A stretch of DNA of 64,000 nt from Taiwanofungus camphoratus (GCA_003999685.1 CP021222.1:2418001-2482000), one strand, 5' to 3'. Shown: positions 33,819-47,139, numbered from the stretch's first letter. Program-made: numbers and translations. The notes: generated by a model from the sequence alone, not told the origin.

Positions 33819-35207
33819 ATGTCTACTCGACCCAACATCGGCGGCTGGCTGCGGGGCACGACCATCCGAAAAGGCGCATCCTCCGCGGGTACAAGCACGC
33901 GTACAAGCACACCCCAGGTTCAGAGCACCTCCACGACTGTATTCGGCGGAGGAGTCAAGGATGCATCTGGAAGGACATCCGAGTACTTCGTGAGTATACT
34001 CAGTCATTCCGAGCATCGTATACTTACGTCCATGCCATTCATGTAGTCTATGGACGATCAATGTCCTGTGTGCAAGTCGGACAGGTACTTGAACCCTAAG
34101 TTGCGCCTCCTGGTAAGCGCTTGCTACCACAAAATGTATGTATGTGTGGTTCGCTTTTCAACGACGTGGACAATATCAAAGAGACCCATCAAATAGGTGT
34201 GAATCATGCATTGACCGGTTATTCACGTTGGGTCCTGCACCATGTCCAATATGTGGCAAAATATTGAGAAAGCTAGCCTTCACTCCGCAAACATTCGAGG
34301 ATCTTGGAGTGGAAAAGGAGGTCGCAGTTAGGCGGCGAATAGCAAAAGAGTACGTTTTTTGTCCGACCTTTCTTTTCGGTTCTGAGCATATCGAAGGTTC
34401 AATAAACGGCGAGAGGACTTTCCTGATCTTTTATCATACAATGATTACCTTGAGGAGGTAGAGGATATTGGTAAATTGCGCATCTTGTGGTTTTCAATCG
34501 CAATACCCCATTGATGGTATCTGCCGTTGTTAGCCTTTAACCTGATTAATGACATCGATGTCCCCGAGACTGAAGCACGGATAGCTGCGTATCGTCTCGA
34601 GAACGCCGCGCTGATCGAGCTGAACATTCAGCGCGAAGAGCAATACCAAAAATATCTCAAGGAACAGGAAGAGACTGAGCGGTTTGAGCGGGAACAACGC
34701 GCACTCGAGCTTCGGCGTGCCGAGGAAGAGGAGCGTGAGGAGCGCGAGAAGGAACGACGAGAAATCATCGACAAGCTCGAGACGAGCGATAAGGACGCCG
34801 CCAAAGTCATCGCACGCTCTCGTGCTGAGGCTCTTCGCCGCGCATCCGCGCGCTCGTCGTCAGGCGCTGCCTCACAAAGCAGCTCGCGGCTGTTGCGCTC
34901 GCGGGCGGCTCAGAGCATCGTCGTCCCGGATGTCCCGCACGTGCCGCTCCAGGACGACTGGTACGCGTACGAGGACATGATTGTGATGCGGGAGAGCTAC
35001 GACGACCCTTTGAGCGATGCTGTCAGGCGAGATAAGGAGGGCATCATGCGCGCTGGAGGGTACCGAGTCGAGGAGGCATGGGAGAGAGCGCTGCGATCTG
35101 CGGTGGCCGGACTCGAGATCATGCCTCTGCATGGGCTCCAACCATCGGAGCCTACACTACTGTCTGACTTAGCGGCATCTGGAGATGTAGTCACGGCGTC
35201 TGCTTAG
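33819..35207 (+). CDS. TFB3: TFIIH subunit Tfb3 (MAT1, CAK assembly factor)
   Basis: Tfb3/MAT1 holds the Kin28-Ccl1 kinase on core TFIIH. The start is the ATG at 33819 (MSTRPNIGGWLRG). After an intron comes a RING finger with the Cys pattern DDQCPVCKSDRYLNPKLRLL, then CYHKM split by an intron from CESCIDRLFTLGPAPCPICG. The conserved MAT1 segment is RKLAFTPQTFEDLGVEKEV, RRRIAKE, and FNLINDIDVPETEARIAAY. A long Glu/Arg-rich coiled coil (about 34620-34800) and an Ala/Ser-rich tail end at 35207. Introns at about 33990, 34110, 34350 and 34460 are short. The length is normal for the family. Confidence 0.93.
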
Positions 35208-35601
35208 CTCAAGCGGTCGTTCCGAGTCTGCCATCTCAAGTGAGGTTACCCAATCAAGTCTGATTCAATCGGTTACACTCACAATGATGTGCATGCGACT
35301 AAGCATCGAATGTTGAAGTTTCCTCATCCCACTTTTTCCCTCATTACGTTCTGTAGTCACCTACATGATCAAATCTTCTGTATCGTTAAGTCCATCTGTC
35401 TTGATACCTTGTACAGCTCGTAATATATACATAATACATTTCGCTCGACAAGATCGAGAAAAAAAAGGCTGTGATAGAATACAAATGTCATGCAAGATGG
35501 TATAGATCGTGATGAGTTACCCAAATGACTATTGTTTATCCGAATTTCACATCGAGCTTGTGATATACGTCCTGATGGCTTGAAGTCAGAGCATGAAATT
35601 T
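35208..35601. other. Convergent intergenic region (TFB3 / C78 peptidase)
   Basis: No gene is seen. AT-rich sequence with an A-run near 35459 fits overlapping 3' ends. Confidence 0.4.
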
Positions 35602-37564
35602 CTAGCTTACTTTCACGCTCGTCACGACACGTCTTGCCCAGCGCTCATCCTCATTTAAAGGGTCGTCGAGTGGAAAGTAGAGGATCTGGTACTTGTTTCT
35701 CAGACTGACATAAGGCGGAAGACGTTGACTTATAGCACTGCAAGCCGAAAATGCGGTACGTACCGTAGTTGTGCCTCAGTCAGTCTAAATGTTTTGAGCA
35801 CCTTGGCTGTATCGGGGTCTTGAATTGTTTTCTTTACTATCTCATAGTCTCCATCGTCGTCTTCGATGACGATGACGTCCTCGCTCGGTAGCTGCGTGGT
35901 CCCGCCCGCCCGCACCCTTTTTGCCGGGTCATTCATGACGAAATCACTTGCTTTGCGCTTCTGTGACTTGATGGTCTCTATCGGGTGGAGTGCTTTATGC
36001 AACGTCTTCGGGGAGTGATGACGCTCGCGGGCGTCTTCTACCGGCTGCACGGAAGTATGATACGCAAGTCCAGCACGGCGAATACTTGCGTCGATGCGAC
36101 TATGAATTCAGGCGAGAACGCATAACTCTGATTAATTGATAGACAATACAGGCAGACAATAGCTTGCACCTGGAGGGATCAAACTGCAGCAGATTGACCG
36201 CACCGCTCCTGGTTTGCTCGTAACCCACAATTGTTCGTGAGTGGCCTTTGTGCTGTAGCACAAGAGGCATCTTATCTGTCACGATAACGGGGTGAGCACC
36301 GCGTAATGCTTCGTCGACTGTGGTATGCTGGGGATGCGAATGTCCGGCGGAAAAGTAGCGAACCACCCATTCAACGAGAACTTGCACGGATCCCCCTGGT
36401 AGAGGCCAGTCAGTTACAATATAGGTGCCTTAAATATTAGACGTGCCTTTCGTTAGGTCAAAATCGACCAATTGAGCTCTAAGAAAACCGACTTATGGCA
36501 GCCCGCCGAGTGGAGAGATAAAAACTTACGGTATTCGACGATGTGTGAATGCAACATATAGCTCTATCACAATCAGTGTGATGAGTACGTCCGCAAGTAA
36601 GACTTAGAGGATTGTACCTGCAGTTCCTATCCACTTTTTGGTACCTACCAGCTTATGTTGCAGTTCACCAGCACCTTCCTCGTCGAAGCCTTAACATTTG
36701 TAAGTATTTGAACCAGTCTGCCCCTCATAGCATCATACCCTGCTTCCATGCCTCTTCAATCCAATGTTGCAAATTACGCACACTCGGAGGTGTCGGTGCG
36801 TCTAGCAAGGGGAAATATATGGATTGTTGGGTCTGGTCCATGAGTGCGGTGCACGCCATCAAGAAATTCCGATAACTAATGCATAAGAAAGACTCAGCAG
36901 GATGCTTTCGAAGGATAGACTGAATATGACATTTGTTCATGACCTACCCACAGCCCCAGCCTCTGTCAAAGGTTTCCGAGTGTATGTGTACTACACGTCG
37001 ATGACATAGCCAAGCGCGTTGTGTCTGGCCTTTCTCGTGGGCTTTGACGAGTGCTTTCTTTAAAACGGTAATTAGGCCTAAGATGTGTAGGGGGTTGTCA
37101 AGGCGGTGTAAAATCAGTGATCAGTGGGACACACTTACCAGGACAGAAATTCTCGGGGGGCGGTGTAGTCTTGGAGCAATACCAGAAATCCTCTCGGATT
37201 TGCTTGTTCTCATCCTTGCTATGAATGTTACGTTTGAACCAGGTTTTTGCGGTGCTCTGGAGAGTGCCCACAGTGCTGCTCTCAGATGATGTCGATGCTA
37301 GGTGACAGGATGCTACACATATGCATCAATTGACAGCAGACAGCAAAGTACCTTGATTCTGGTCTGCAAAATGGGAATCGTAATGTTCTTGTTTCTGCTC
37401 TAATGATTTCTTCGTAATATTTTCTGAGCAGAATTGGCATATGATTTGCTCCCTGTACCACCTGTTGAGCGTGAATGCTTAGAAAAAATGTCAGCGACAT
37501 ACGCAGGCCTTTCGTAGAGAAATTCTATTTCATCGTCAAGAATTTGGTCCTTGGAAGAAGCCAT
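35602..37564 (-). CDS. C78-type cysteine peptidase (ZUFSP/ZUP1-like deubiquitinase)
   Basis: Family C78 enzymes cleave ubiquitin or UFM1 conjugates; ZUFSP acts on K63 chains in genome maintenance. The start is the ATG at 37562-37564 (MASSKDQILDDEIEFLYERP). A C2H2-like finger follows (ICQFCSENI .. QEHYDSHF). The catalytic part reads FDRGWGCG with the nucleophilic Cys, split by an intron from YRNFLMACTALM. Then come LVGTKKWIGT, LYVAFTHRRI, AQLVDFDLTKG, VEWVVRYFS and the His/Asp region VLQHKGHSRTIVGYE with NLLQFDPSR. The tail (KSQKRKASDFVM, VIVIEDDDGDYEIVKK) ends near RWARRVVTSVKVS. About ten introns are needed and one 3' site near 37312 was chosen to keep frame. Confidence 0.85.
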
Positions 37565-37747
37565 TGGCTGTGAAAGACCGGGGCCTTTTGACGCCGCGGC
37601 GCTTTGGCTGTTGCGCCGTCAGTTCGCGTAGAAGGGGTCACGTGACCCCTAGGAGACGCAAGCTCGACGCGCGTTCAGTGTGATTCTTCATTGGGCGTAC
37701 TGAATCTGCGGGTCCCAATCTCTCATTTGCTCATCCTCATAGTCACA
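37565..37747. promoter_or_regulatory. Divergent promoter of C78 peptidase and proteasome alpha4
   Basis: The 183 bp between outward-facing start codons include an 18-bp perfect palindrome with a CACGTG core at 37633-37650. A CGCGGCG-rich patch lies beside it (37592-37612). Confidence 0.6.
37633..37650. promoter_or_regulatory. 18-bp perfect palindrome with CACGTG (E-box) core
   Basis: AGGGGTCACGTGACCCCT equals its own reverse complement. The CACGTG core flanked by GT..AC is the preferred site of bHLH factors of the Cbf1/USF type. It stands roughly midway between the two divergent genes, so it could serve both. Confidence 0.6.
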
Positions 37748-38997
37748 ATGTCCAGGTCCTACGATCGCGGTATGTGAACCTTGCCATTTGAACTGCCCGC
37801 AGTCTAAAGAGAGTTGATGCAGCGCTCACCGTCTTCTCTCCCGATGGTCATTTATTCCAGGTAAGTATAGTCGCGGTCTGCAGGGGCGGTGTTGAAGAAC
37901 TTGAAGTATTTGATCCGTTCAACAGGTTGAATATGCTCTAGAAGCTGTGCGGAGGGGGACGTGTGCTGTATGTCTGGTGCGCCTCTGTTGGAACTGGTCT
38001 AATGATGTCACAACAGGTGGGGGTACGCGGCAAAGACGTCGTAGTACTTGGTGTTGAGAAGAAATCAGTGCTTCAATTACAAGATTCTCGCACTGTCCGA
38101 AAAGTGGTCATGCTAGACGACCACATCTGTCTCGCCTTCGCTGGTGTGTGATGCTTTCAGTGTTGGCTTTCGATCTTGCTGACAAACCCTCATAGGTCTC
38201 ACAGCCGATGGTCGTGTCCTCATTGACAAAGCCAGAATAGAGTGTCAAAGTCATCGGCTGACAGTTGAAGATCCGGTCACCGTAGAATACATAACAAGAC
38301 ATATCGCGGGTATCCAGCAAGTGCGCCATGAATCCTGTCAATAATTGTGCGCAGACTCACGTGCTGCACAGAAATACACACAATCAGGAGGTGTTAGGCC
38401 CTTTGGAATCTCAACACTAATAGTCGGGTTTGATCCTCATGATACCAGGCCTCGTTTGTACCAAACCGAGCCAAGTGGAATTTACAGCGCATGGAAGGTA
38501 TGTCTCCGGGATTGGAATATTGCCTCTTGTATAACCCGCGTTGGCACTTTTCAGGCTAATGCTATTGGACGTTCCTCGAAGACTGTCCGTGAATTTTTGG
38601 AGAAGAATCATAAGGATGACATGTCGAGGGATGACGCCGTCAAACTAACCGTCAAGAGCTTGCTGGAGGTTGTCCAGACGGGCGCCAAAAACATTGAGAT
38701 CAGCGTTATGGAGAGCTACGGAAAGATAACGGTGGGCTCCAATCTAACAGGGTCCATCTTGAATTTGCTGAAGTGAATATCAGAACTTGGATCTATCTCA
38801 AATTGAGGCGATCGTAGCGGAAATCGAACGAGAGAAGGAAGCTGGTATGTACCATGGCCTGTCTTTTTACCGTATACTAACTGGCGTCGGCATGCAGAGG
38901 CTGAACGAAAGCGATCAAGACTCGCTGCAACTGCAGCAGGTCAGGCAGCCATGTCTCAACTAGCCCCCGGTGCGGGCGCGCCATCTGGACAACAGTA
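37748..38997 (+). CDS. PRE6: 20S proteasome alpha4 subunit (PSMA7 / Pre6)
   Basis: This is one of seven alpha-ring subunits of the 20S proteasome. The start is the ATG at 37748; the first exon is only about 22 nt (MSRSYDR). Then come [121 protein letters not shown] and [12 protein letters not shown]. The tail is an [17 protein letters not shown] helix and ends at 38997. [15 protein letters not shown] and GVEKKSV identify alpha4 rather than other alpha subunits. About seven introns are needed. Confidence 0.95.
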
Positions 38998-39284
38998 GAA
39001 GTCGGTCATAGTAGTATCACTTCCTCATTGTTTTCATATTATAATCGAGTCCTTTATGTAAAAGTCTTTTCGGACTCTTGATATCTCATGCCTGTGTGTA
39101 GTTAATATCATGAGAGTAGGAACTTGAAGCAGCAACCTTGGACATCCAAATATAGTGTTTATTTGGCAACATCCTTCGATCCTAACATCTTGCCTCTTTT
39201 GGCACTGACACGTACCTGGGTCTTCGGACACGCGTGCACATTTAACCTGCGTGCGCAGTTGCACGTACACTTTTGATAGCCACC

Positions 39285-42200
39285 ATGGTCTCTACTAGTC
39301 CAGGAATGAGGACATATCCCATGGGATCTGTGTCTGTGAGGCATATACTACTCTCTGAGATACTTTCTGTCACTTCAGCCATGCGCAAGAATTCCCGATG
39401 GGCACTGTCCACTAATTCCTTCAGTACGCGCGAATCCGCGCTAGCCAGTAGCCTTGGACTTCGAAGGGTCAAGCAATTCTCTGAAAATAATGCTCTACGC
39501 CGCGGAAGTACCGAGCAGGAGCTCATGACTGGCTTCCAAGAGCTGAAGCGGCTCGTAAAAGATGTAGACGGTGAGACTGCCCTGGTACACTTTCGTGTAA
39601 TGTGGCTAAAGGCCTAATGCAGACGTGTCATCATTGCCATTGACGACACTTTTATCACCTTTCCTTGCCATCATCCGCTCTCCCTTGTCCACAGGACCTA
39701 TCACTTCCACTGCCCTCGCTGCTCTTCACAGTTTCTTCCTGTGCGACCTAATCAACCCCGCTTCTCACTTCCTACATAATGCTCTTGCGGAACTCAGCAA
39801 CTCGATATCTCGTTGTAAATTTGAGACAAGCGACTCGTCAGGTGACGAGGTTGTCCTGCTCAAGATCATGACTGTAATTCAGGATGCGATGTGCAGCAGG
39901 GTGGGTCACTTGCTGGGGGATATCGAGGTGTGCGAAATGCTTGAGACAACCTTGACTATATGCTGCCAAACGCGTCTCAGTGGTAGGCTGTCATTCCCAA
40001 TCCAAGGAACGAGCTATATACTGAGTCTTGTGTCAAGAAATATTACGACGTTCTGCTGAAGCGACAATGCACTTACTGGTGAGGACTGTATGTTTGCGGT
40101 TACACGTATGGGATCCTGTAATGGAAGAAGCAAAGCTCTCTGACAATGGCAATGATGCTGAAGAGAGTGATATGAAGATGAACATCTATACGAAAGTGTC
40201 TGTGGAAGATGCTTCTGCAATGGGGACTGACGGAACCGTCCAGAATGTTGGAGCTCCAATAGATTCGGAGTCATCTCCACTTAGTCCCTCTTCTCTAGAA
40301 TGTGCGTTTTTGAAGGCGCGTAGGATGGTTCTACAGCATTCATAACTCTGTTTTAGATGGACTTGCCTCTGTTGTAGAGCTCCTACGAGTTGTTATCAAC
40401 GTTCTTGATCCCAATGATCAACTTCATACAGACTCTATCCGATTGACAGCCTTACGCATTCTCAACGTAGCCTTCGAAGTGTCTGGTACTCGTATATGCG
40501 AATTCCCTTCGCTCTCCACTCTGATCGTCGATCATGGATGCAAGTATCTCTTTCAATTGGCGCGATCAGATCATCCCGCGGTGCTCCAGACTACGCTGCG
40601 TGCTATATCAACGATGTTCGAGACCATGCGCCCAAAGCTCAAGCTACAGCAAGAGCTCTTCCTAGCCTTTACCATCGACCGTCTGGCACCATTTCCTTCA
40701 GGCAAAGCGCAGTCCACTTTAGGCATGACCAGTAGTAAGGGGGTTACTATGTCTCCGCGACCAAGCACACCCATCCCTCCCGGTCTGGATCTGGACTCTG
40801 AAAAAGCGCCTCTAACCCCTCGTTTGTTGGTTGCACCTGCTCGCGGCGATACTCGCGAACTGCTTCTAGAGACTCTCAGCCAAATTGCTCGACATCCTAG
40901 TTTCATGGTCGATTTATATACAAATTATGACTGTGACATGAACTGCGAGAACATGTTCGAGCGTGTCATAGAATTCTCAGCGAAGGTGAGGCATGAGGCA
41001 TGCGGAATCCACGTATCAGTGCATAATATTTTATTTGTAGGGTGTTTACCCTCCACAATCGTTTGGTGGCTATGAGTTTCAACAACAAAACGCGCAATTT
41101 CTGTGCTTGGATCTATTGCTAGCATTTGTAAACCATATGGCCTCTCGAGCTGAAGGTGTCGGTACAAGTTTTTCTTCTCCGTTGGTCATATCTAATATGC
41201 GGTCGTGGATAGCTGAACGAAGCTTGGCCAGTGGTTAGTGATTCAAGGTGTATAAGGTGGCTGATGGGAGCTCAAGTTTCTTACAATCAAACAGTATCTC
41301 ACTCCACCGGAGGAACTCCAACACACAAAGTCACGGAAGAAACTAGTCTTGACAGCGACTGCACGCTTCAATGCAAAGCCCAAGACAGGTATATCCTTCC
41401 TGGAGGAGAACAGACTCATCTATACAGATCCCGATGAACCACGTCCGCATAGTCTGGCCAAGTTCCTCAAGAGTTCTGCACGGATGGATAAACGCCTCCT
41501 GGGCGATTTTCTCTCTAAGCCTGAGAATGCTGAAGTGTTGAAGGCATTCATGAGTCTTTTTGACTTCAAAAATGTCAGTTCGGTGTCTCCAAGCAATTGA
41601 AGTTTGATTAACAATGTCTTGAAGAAATCAGTTGCAGATGCTATGCGGGAGATGTTAGAAACCTTCAGACTACCAGGAGAATCACAGCAGATAAATCGGA
41701 TCACGGAAACATTTGCAGAGATCTACTTTGCGACCGAACCTGGCACGTTATCCGCTATTGTCTATAACATAGTTTGCTTACAATGTGATTTCCAGCTGAA
41801 GTCAAGTCTCAGGATGCGGTATACGTTCTTGCATATTCCATCATTATGCTGAACACCGATCTTCACAACCCGCAAGTTCGGGTGAGCTGTTATCATTGTT
41901 CGTTTCTCGTCCGTATATGCTGACGCTGTCCCAGAAACGGATGACGATCGATGACTACAAGCGTAATCTGAAAAATGTTAACGATAACTCCGATTTCTCG
42001 CCTCAGTATCTGGTGAAATGTATCAACTAATAACTTCCACCGCTGTTGCTGATTGTAATAAATCAGCAAGATATCTATGATTCGATTCGTAAAAGGGAGA
42101 TTATAATGCCTGAGGAACACACTGGGCAAGCTGGGTTCGAGTATGCATGGAAGGAGCTGCTATCGCGGTCTCGGCAGACAGGTATGCTCGCTGTATATTG

Positions 42201-44762
42201 CTCTCGAAGTGCGCGTAGATAAAATACATTCTGCTTAGGGGAATTGATGATGTGCAACACTTCGTTGTTCGACGTTGATATGTTCAAGAACGTTTGGAGA
42301 TCCGTTGTACCAGCAATTGCCTACGCTTTCATTACATTCGACGATGATTATATCATCGAGCGTGCCATCACCGGCTTCCGTCAGTGCGCTACACTGGCTA
42401 GGCATTTTGGGATGCCAGATGTTTTTGACTATGTCGTTGTGTCACTCTCTCAGGCAACCGGCCTCATATCAGAGTCACATCCATCGCAGGTCCCTAATTA
42501 CCCTGTGGTCGAAGTTGAAGGACAGGCCATCACGGTCTCTTCGTTGTCAGTTAAATTTGGAACTAATTTCAAGGGTCAATTGGCGGCCGTTGTACTTTTC
42601 AACATCGTAAATGGGAATAGCAATGCGTTGCGAGAGGGCTGGACTCAGGTGCGTTGATTGGAATTGGACCTTTCGGCATAATGCTTAATGGGCGCTGTAG
42701 ATCTTCGAAATGTTCCAGACGTTGTTTTTACACTCTCTTTTGCCTACACGCATGCTACAGATGGAGGATTTTCTTGGAGGGGTATCTATCATCCCTCTCC
42801 GTAGGAGCCAACCGGTTCGCCCTGCGCCAAGATCAGATGGTCTTTTGTCAGCATTATCATCGTACTTGATGACACCGTACGGCTCAAGCGTGGATGCATT
42901 GGTCCCGGACGCTACAGATAACGATGTGGAGAATACGCTCTGTACCATTGATTGCATCGCGTCATGTCGGCTCGACGAACTGTACGCACAAATTATGTAC
43001 GTAATTTTCTTCCTTGTGCTGGCACTTACTTATTGTAAGCGTCGCAAAGGCAACTCGATTTGGAAGCTCTAGTGGCTGCGGTGCGTGCATTAGAGGCTCT
43101 GGCTCATGAGCGAACCGTTGCTCGATTGAAGCAAGAATCTGACGATGTCTCATCAACGTATAATACTCCTTTGGATGAGACATATTCGTTACCTTATGAT
43201 CCTGCGTCCATTTTCCTATTGGAAACTATGATAAGTATTGCTTGCCAAACCTCACAGCACATTGAGGACCTCTGGTGAGTTGCAATAATCCTTGCTATGC
43301 ATATCCCGGTGCTGATGCTGAACATAGGCCGATCGTTTTTGAGCACTTGTCAGCGTTGCTGTCGACTCCAACACAATATAGCATATTGCTGATTGAGCGA
43401 GCTGTCGTCGGACTGTTGCGGGTCTGCCGCATCTTGGCAAAGAAAGTAAGCTCAATATCATGCCGATCTCTCATTAATCTGAACTTGATATGCATCCAGC
43501 CATCTCTGCGAGATCAAGTATTCGTCTCCTTCGATCTTCTTGCAGGCCTTCCACCGATTGTGGCAAGTGCAGTGGCAGAGCAGGTCATGGCAGGCCTAAT
43601 TCTGATCGTACAAGAACACCAAGGCATAATGAATTCTCAGACAGAATGGAATGTTGTCTTTGCTCTTATTCGGTCGACAATCTCTCATCCTGAAGCCTCC
43701 CGTCAATCGTTCGAGATGCTGTCACAGCTCGTTTCCGGCGACCAGCATATAACTCTAGATAACTATCCAGGTTTAATCGCTTTACTAGACGACTTCGCCG
43801 CAGTGGCAAGTGTAACGGTCAATGCCCAGCAGCAAGGACGCCGAAATCAAGCGCTAAATTCCACCAAGTAGGTAGTATTTGTCTTGTGCTTAATCACATT
43901 GGTTGACCCGCGCCTAGCTCACCTGTTGTCGAGCGCGGTCGGAGAGCAATCGATATGCTGGCCGACCTCAAACGGTTTTGGACTAAGTTTGCTGAGACAT
44001 CTCATATACCTAAGGGTCAAAGTGAGACTATCTTTCTTGTATGTAAACGCTTCTGACTTCCACAACCAGTATGGCGCCAATGCAGTCTGCCCCTTCTCTC
44101 TTCCTTAAGCCGCCAATCCTCCAATGTGTCTCGTGAAATCCGACATGCCGCCATGGTGCACTTGCAGCGAATCGTGCTAGGCCCATACTTGCTGCTTGAC
44201 GATGATGATCACAGCATAGTGGAGGATCTCTTCAACCGTGTGGTGTTTCCTCTGTTGGATGAACTCCTCAAGCCGCAGGTGCTTATGCGCGACCCGATGA
44301 GCATACCTGAGACGCGTCTGAGGGCTTGTGCGCTGCTATGCAAAGCATTCATGCACTTTGAGGCGCGCGAGGGCCAGCGTGCGGACATCCGGGTGCTGTG
44401 GATACAGGTCCTGGATTTGCTGGATCGCCTGATGAACATCGATCGCAGAGATCAGTTGGTGCGTGCTTCGTGGATTAAGGCTTTGCGGGCGCGCCTGACG
44501 CGCACTTTGACAGAACGAGGCAGTCCCAGAATCACTCAAGAACATCATTCTGGTCATGAATGCTACTGGGCTGTTGGTTCCACCTGGTGAACCAGACGTT
44601 CGTAACGAGCATCAAAAAGACTTGTGGGCAGCCACACACGAAAGAATCGAGCGCTTCTTACCAGGGTTCTTGACGGACGTCCTTCCCCCGCCCGCTCCCC
44701 TCGCACCGTCATCACAACCTGCAGAGCAAACGCCGTTGCCATCAACACCTGTCCCGTCATGA
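39285..44762 (+). CDS. ARF guanine-nucleotide exchange factor, Gea/GBF1 family (Sec7 domain)
   Basis: Gea/GBF1 activates Arf at the Golgi and ER-Golgi border. The start is the ATG at 39285 in a strong context (GCCACCATGG). The amino-terminal DCB/HUS part includes HILLSEILSVTSAMRKNSRW, LRRVKQFSENNAL and LRILNVAFEVSGTRI. The Sec7 domain (about 41360-42180) has FNAKPKTGISFLEENRL, LGDFLSKPENAEVLKAF, the catalytic Glu in FRLPGESQQINRITETFAE, AYSIIMLNTDLHNPQV and KRMTIDDYKRNL. HDS-type helices follow (NVWRSVVPAIAYAFITFDD, ERAITGFRQCATLARHF). The Pro-rich end is at 44762. Roughly fifteen introns are needed, some not fixed precisely. The HUS and Sec7 wording fits Gea rather than the trans-Golgi Sec7. 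Confidence 0.9.
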
Positions 44763-45191
44763 TCCAAAATGTCATTTTCTGTGTCATCGTTGCATATTTA
44801 TTTCTTCTGTCTTTACTGTAATCAGTCAATGCACAGTAGCAGGTTCTCGCAATGATTTGCAAACATTGTGCGACCATGAAATAGGACATCGCTACTGAGC
44901 CTAGTTTGCAAACGGAAGCAGAGCATGCAGTGAGGGACAGGGTAGTATTATGGCCGTGCGCGGTCAATGCGAAGTATTATAGCGCAGATAACAAAAACGA
45001 GAATGCATCTGACGCAGCTGTACTAGTACCTAGTAGGATGTAGGATGAAAGCAACAGTATAACAAATGTGAGTGAGACAAAAACACCAATAGCACATAAT
45101 TCATGTATCATCGTTATCCATCGTTGTCGCGGCCTGATCCTCCGAGCAAAATAAATTGTAAGGGAATAGTACACCATTAGGCCAGGTCAGG
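44763..45191. other. Convergent intergenic region (Gea / epimerase-like)
   Basis: No gene is seen; 3' ends of converging genes. Confidence 0.4.
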
Positions 45192-47139
45192 TCACGGGTC
45201 GAAATTGGGCCAGCTGCCCTCCGCTTTGAGCTTCCCGACAAGCTCCTCTACCGCGGTTTTGTCAAATTGCGGCCGAGTGAGCTTGTATCCGACAACATCC
45301 TTGAGTTTACGAGCGTTGAAAGCGACACAGTGGCGCTTGAGACTGTAGAGGTCCATATATGCGGAGAAATGCATGTTTCGCACGGGAGGCGACGAGGTCG
45401 TGATCATGGTTGTCCAAGTTGAGACGTGAACCTCGTTGATCTCCTCGACCACGTCTTCGAGCTTGAACTGTTCCAAACGAGAATAAAATCAAGGGTAAGT
45501 AAGACGAAGAAGAACAGGGTGAACCAGGAAAATGACCGAGTGTGAGTGAGAAGAGAAGGGATCAATGTACCTTGGCCATTGTGCTCATCACGAGATTATA
45601 GAACTCGAACGTTGTCCCGAACGCAGACGCGATGCAGTTCGCGACCTCCACGAATGGCAACTGCGCATCGTCCTCCTATGCCCGCGTCAACCGCTGTCAG
45701 GGTCCCACTCACTGTGTGAGCAACCGAAACTCACGAGATTGAACAGCGGCGCAAGGACCTTCTGCGCGGGGCCGATCATGCCCTCGACCTCGTCGGCCTT
45801 GCCCTTCTCGTTCTTGAATGGGATCTCCTCTCCGGCTTCCATGTTGGCGGCAGCGCGCCCGCCTACCTTGGTCATCCATCCCGCGCACGCCCACATTGCG
45901 CCTGCTACGTCTGACGCATGCACCGTGTGCATAGGCTGCTTGCCAGGGGACCACCTAGAGACAAGGGCGTTGAAAAGCTCAGGGAGGTGGATCCAGCAAG
46001 GGAGGAAAACGAAGGTTGGTACGCACAGGCCTTTCATGGGTTGCTTGAGATGGCCATACACGGCTGCGACCGTAATACAAGAGATAATTGCTACCAAGGA
46101 ACACCACATCAGTTGTCTATACGGGACCCGGAGACTGGGAACGACGCACGCCCATAGTCGATATACGGCCCATACACGAGCGCAGTTCTTAGTATGACCA
46201 GGTTCAGACTGCCACGCGGAAGCGCCGTCGACGTCAGCACCATTCCGGCATAATCGGAGCCCAAAGTCTGCACTCACTCCTCGATCGCGCCGAGCGCACG
46301 GACCGTCTCGTGCCACCACGTGCCGAGGACGCCGTCGGGCTTGATATCCTCCTTCTCGTCGTGGGTGCCCTTCTCCTTGCACTCGTAGAAAGGGTGCTGG
46401 ATACGCACATACGCCACAACCTTGCGCCGTGCAGCCTCGAGTCCAATCAGACGCGCGACTTTGAATGTGTTCGCCACTTGGACCTGCAGCTCAGTATAAA
46501 GCATGAGTCTACGTCAGAAGGAAAGATGTCATCGGGGTAGAAGACGGAAGGGCGCACTTTCTCCGGGCGGTCCCACTGGATCTCACCAGTGAGGTCAAAG
46601 ACGTAGGTATAGGCCTCCTGGCCCTCCGGTGGGTCAAAACATGACGCAACAGTCGCTACGTAGCACAATTACCGGTCAGCCGGCATACAATGAACGGAAA
46701 ACATGGCAAGAGCAAAAGTACACCCGACGTACATGCGACAGTGAGATTGGCCTGCCGGTACTCGACGTTAGGCTTCTTAAGCACCTCGGGAAACTCAGCG
46801 CCGAGGTATCTGTGTGCATCAGGTAAGAAGGACGATCGCGTGGGAGAAGGAAGACAGGGGCATACGTTGTCGGAGGAGCGACCGAGTACTTGTCAACGAT
46901 GCGGAGGTTCTGAGACGCACCATGAGTAGGAGGCATTGTTCAGAGGCCAAGGAGACTCACCTCGACGAGTGGCTCGCCGTCGGAGGGGACGAGATGCGCT
47001 GCGAGGGCGCGTGAACAGGTGTTCAGTCCACCTATACATCAATTACATCCGCGTGATCAGTAGCCTGGAGCATCACTGGGAGAAAAAGAAAAGCGGATAA
47101 ATAAGCACCAAAGATGATCGCGTTGGGCCTCTTGGACAT
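45192..47139 (-). CDS. NAD(P)-binding epimerase/dehydratase-like protein
   Basis: This is an extended short-chain dehydrogenase (Rossmann) protein of unknown substrate. The start is the ATG at 47137-47139. The first strand and turn read RPNAIIFGGLNTCSRALAAH, a modified glycine-rich loop. Later blocks are NLRIVDKYSVAPPTTY, AYTYVFDLTGEIQWDRPE, QVANTFKVARLIGLEAARR with VVAYVRIQHPFYECKEK, KPDGVLGTWWHETVRALG, LVYGPYIDYG and HTVHASDVAGAMWACAGWM. The carboxyl part ends AEGSWPNFDP at 45192. The usual YxxxK catalytic pair is not obvious; the TWWHE segment occupies its approximate place, so an atypical or non-catalytic role is possible. About eight introns are needed. Confidence 0.8.
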
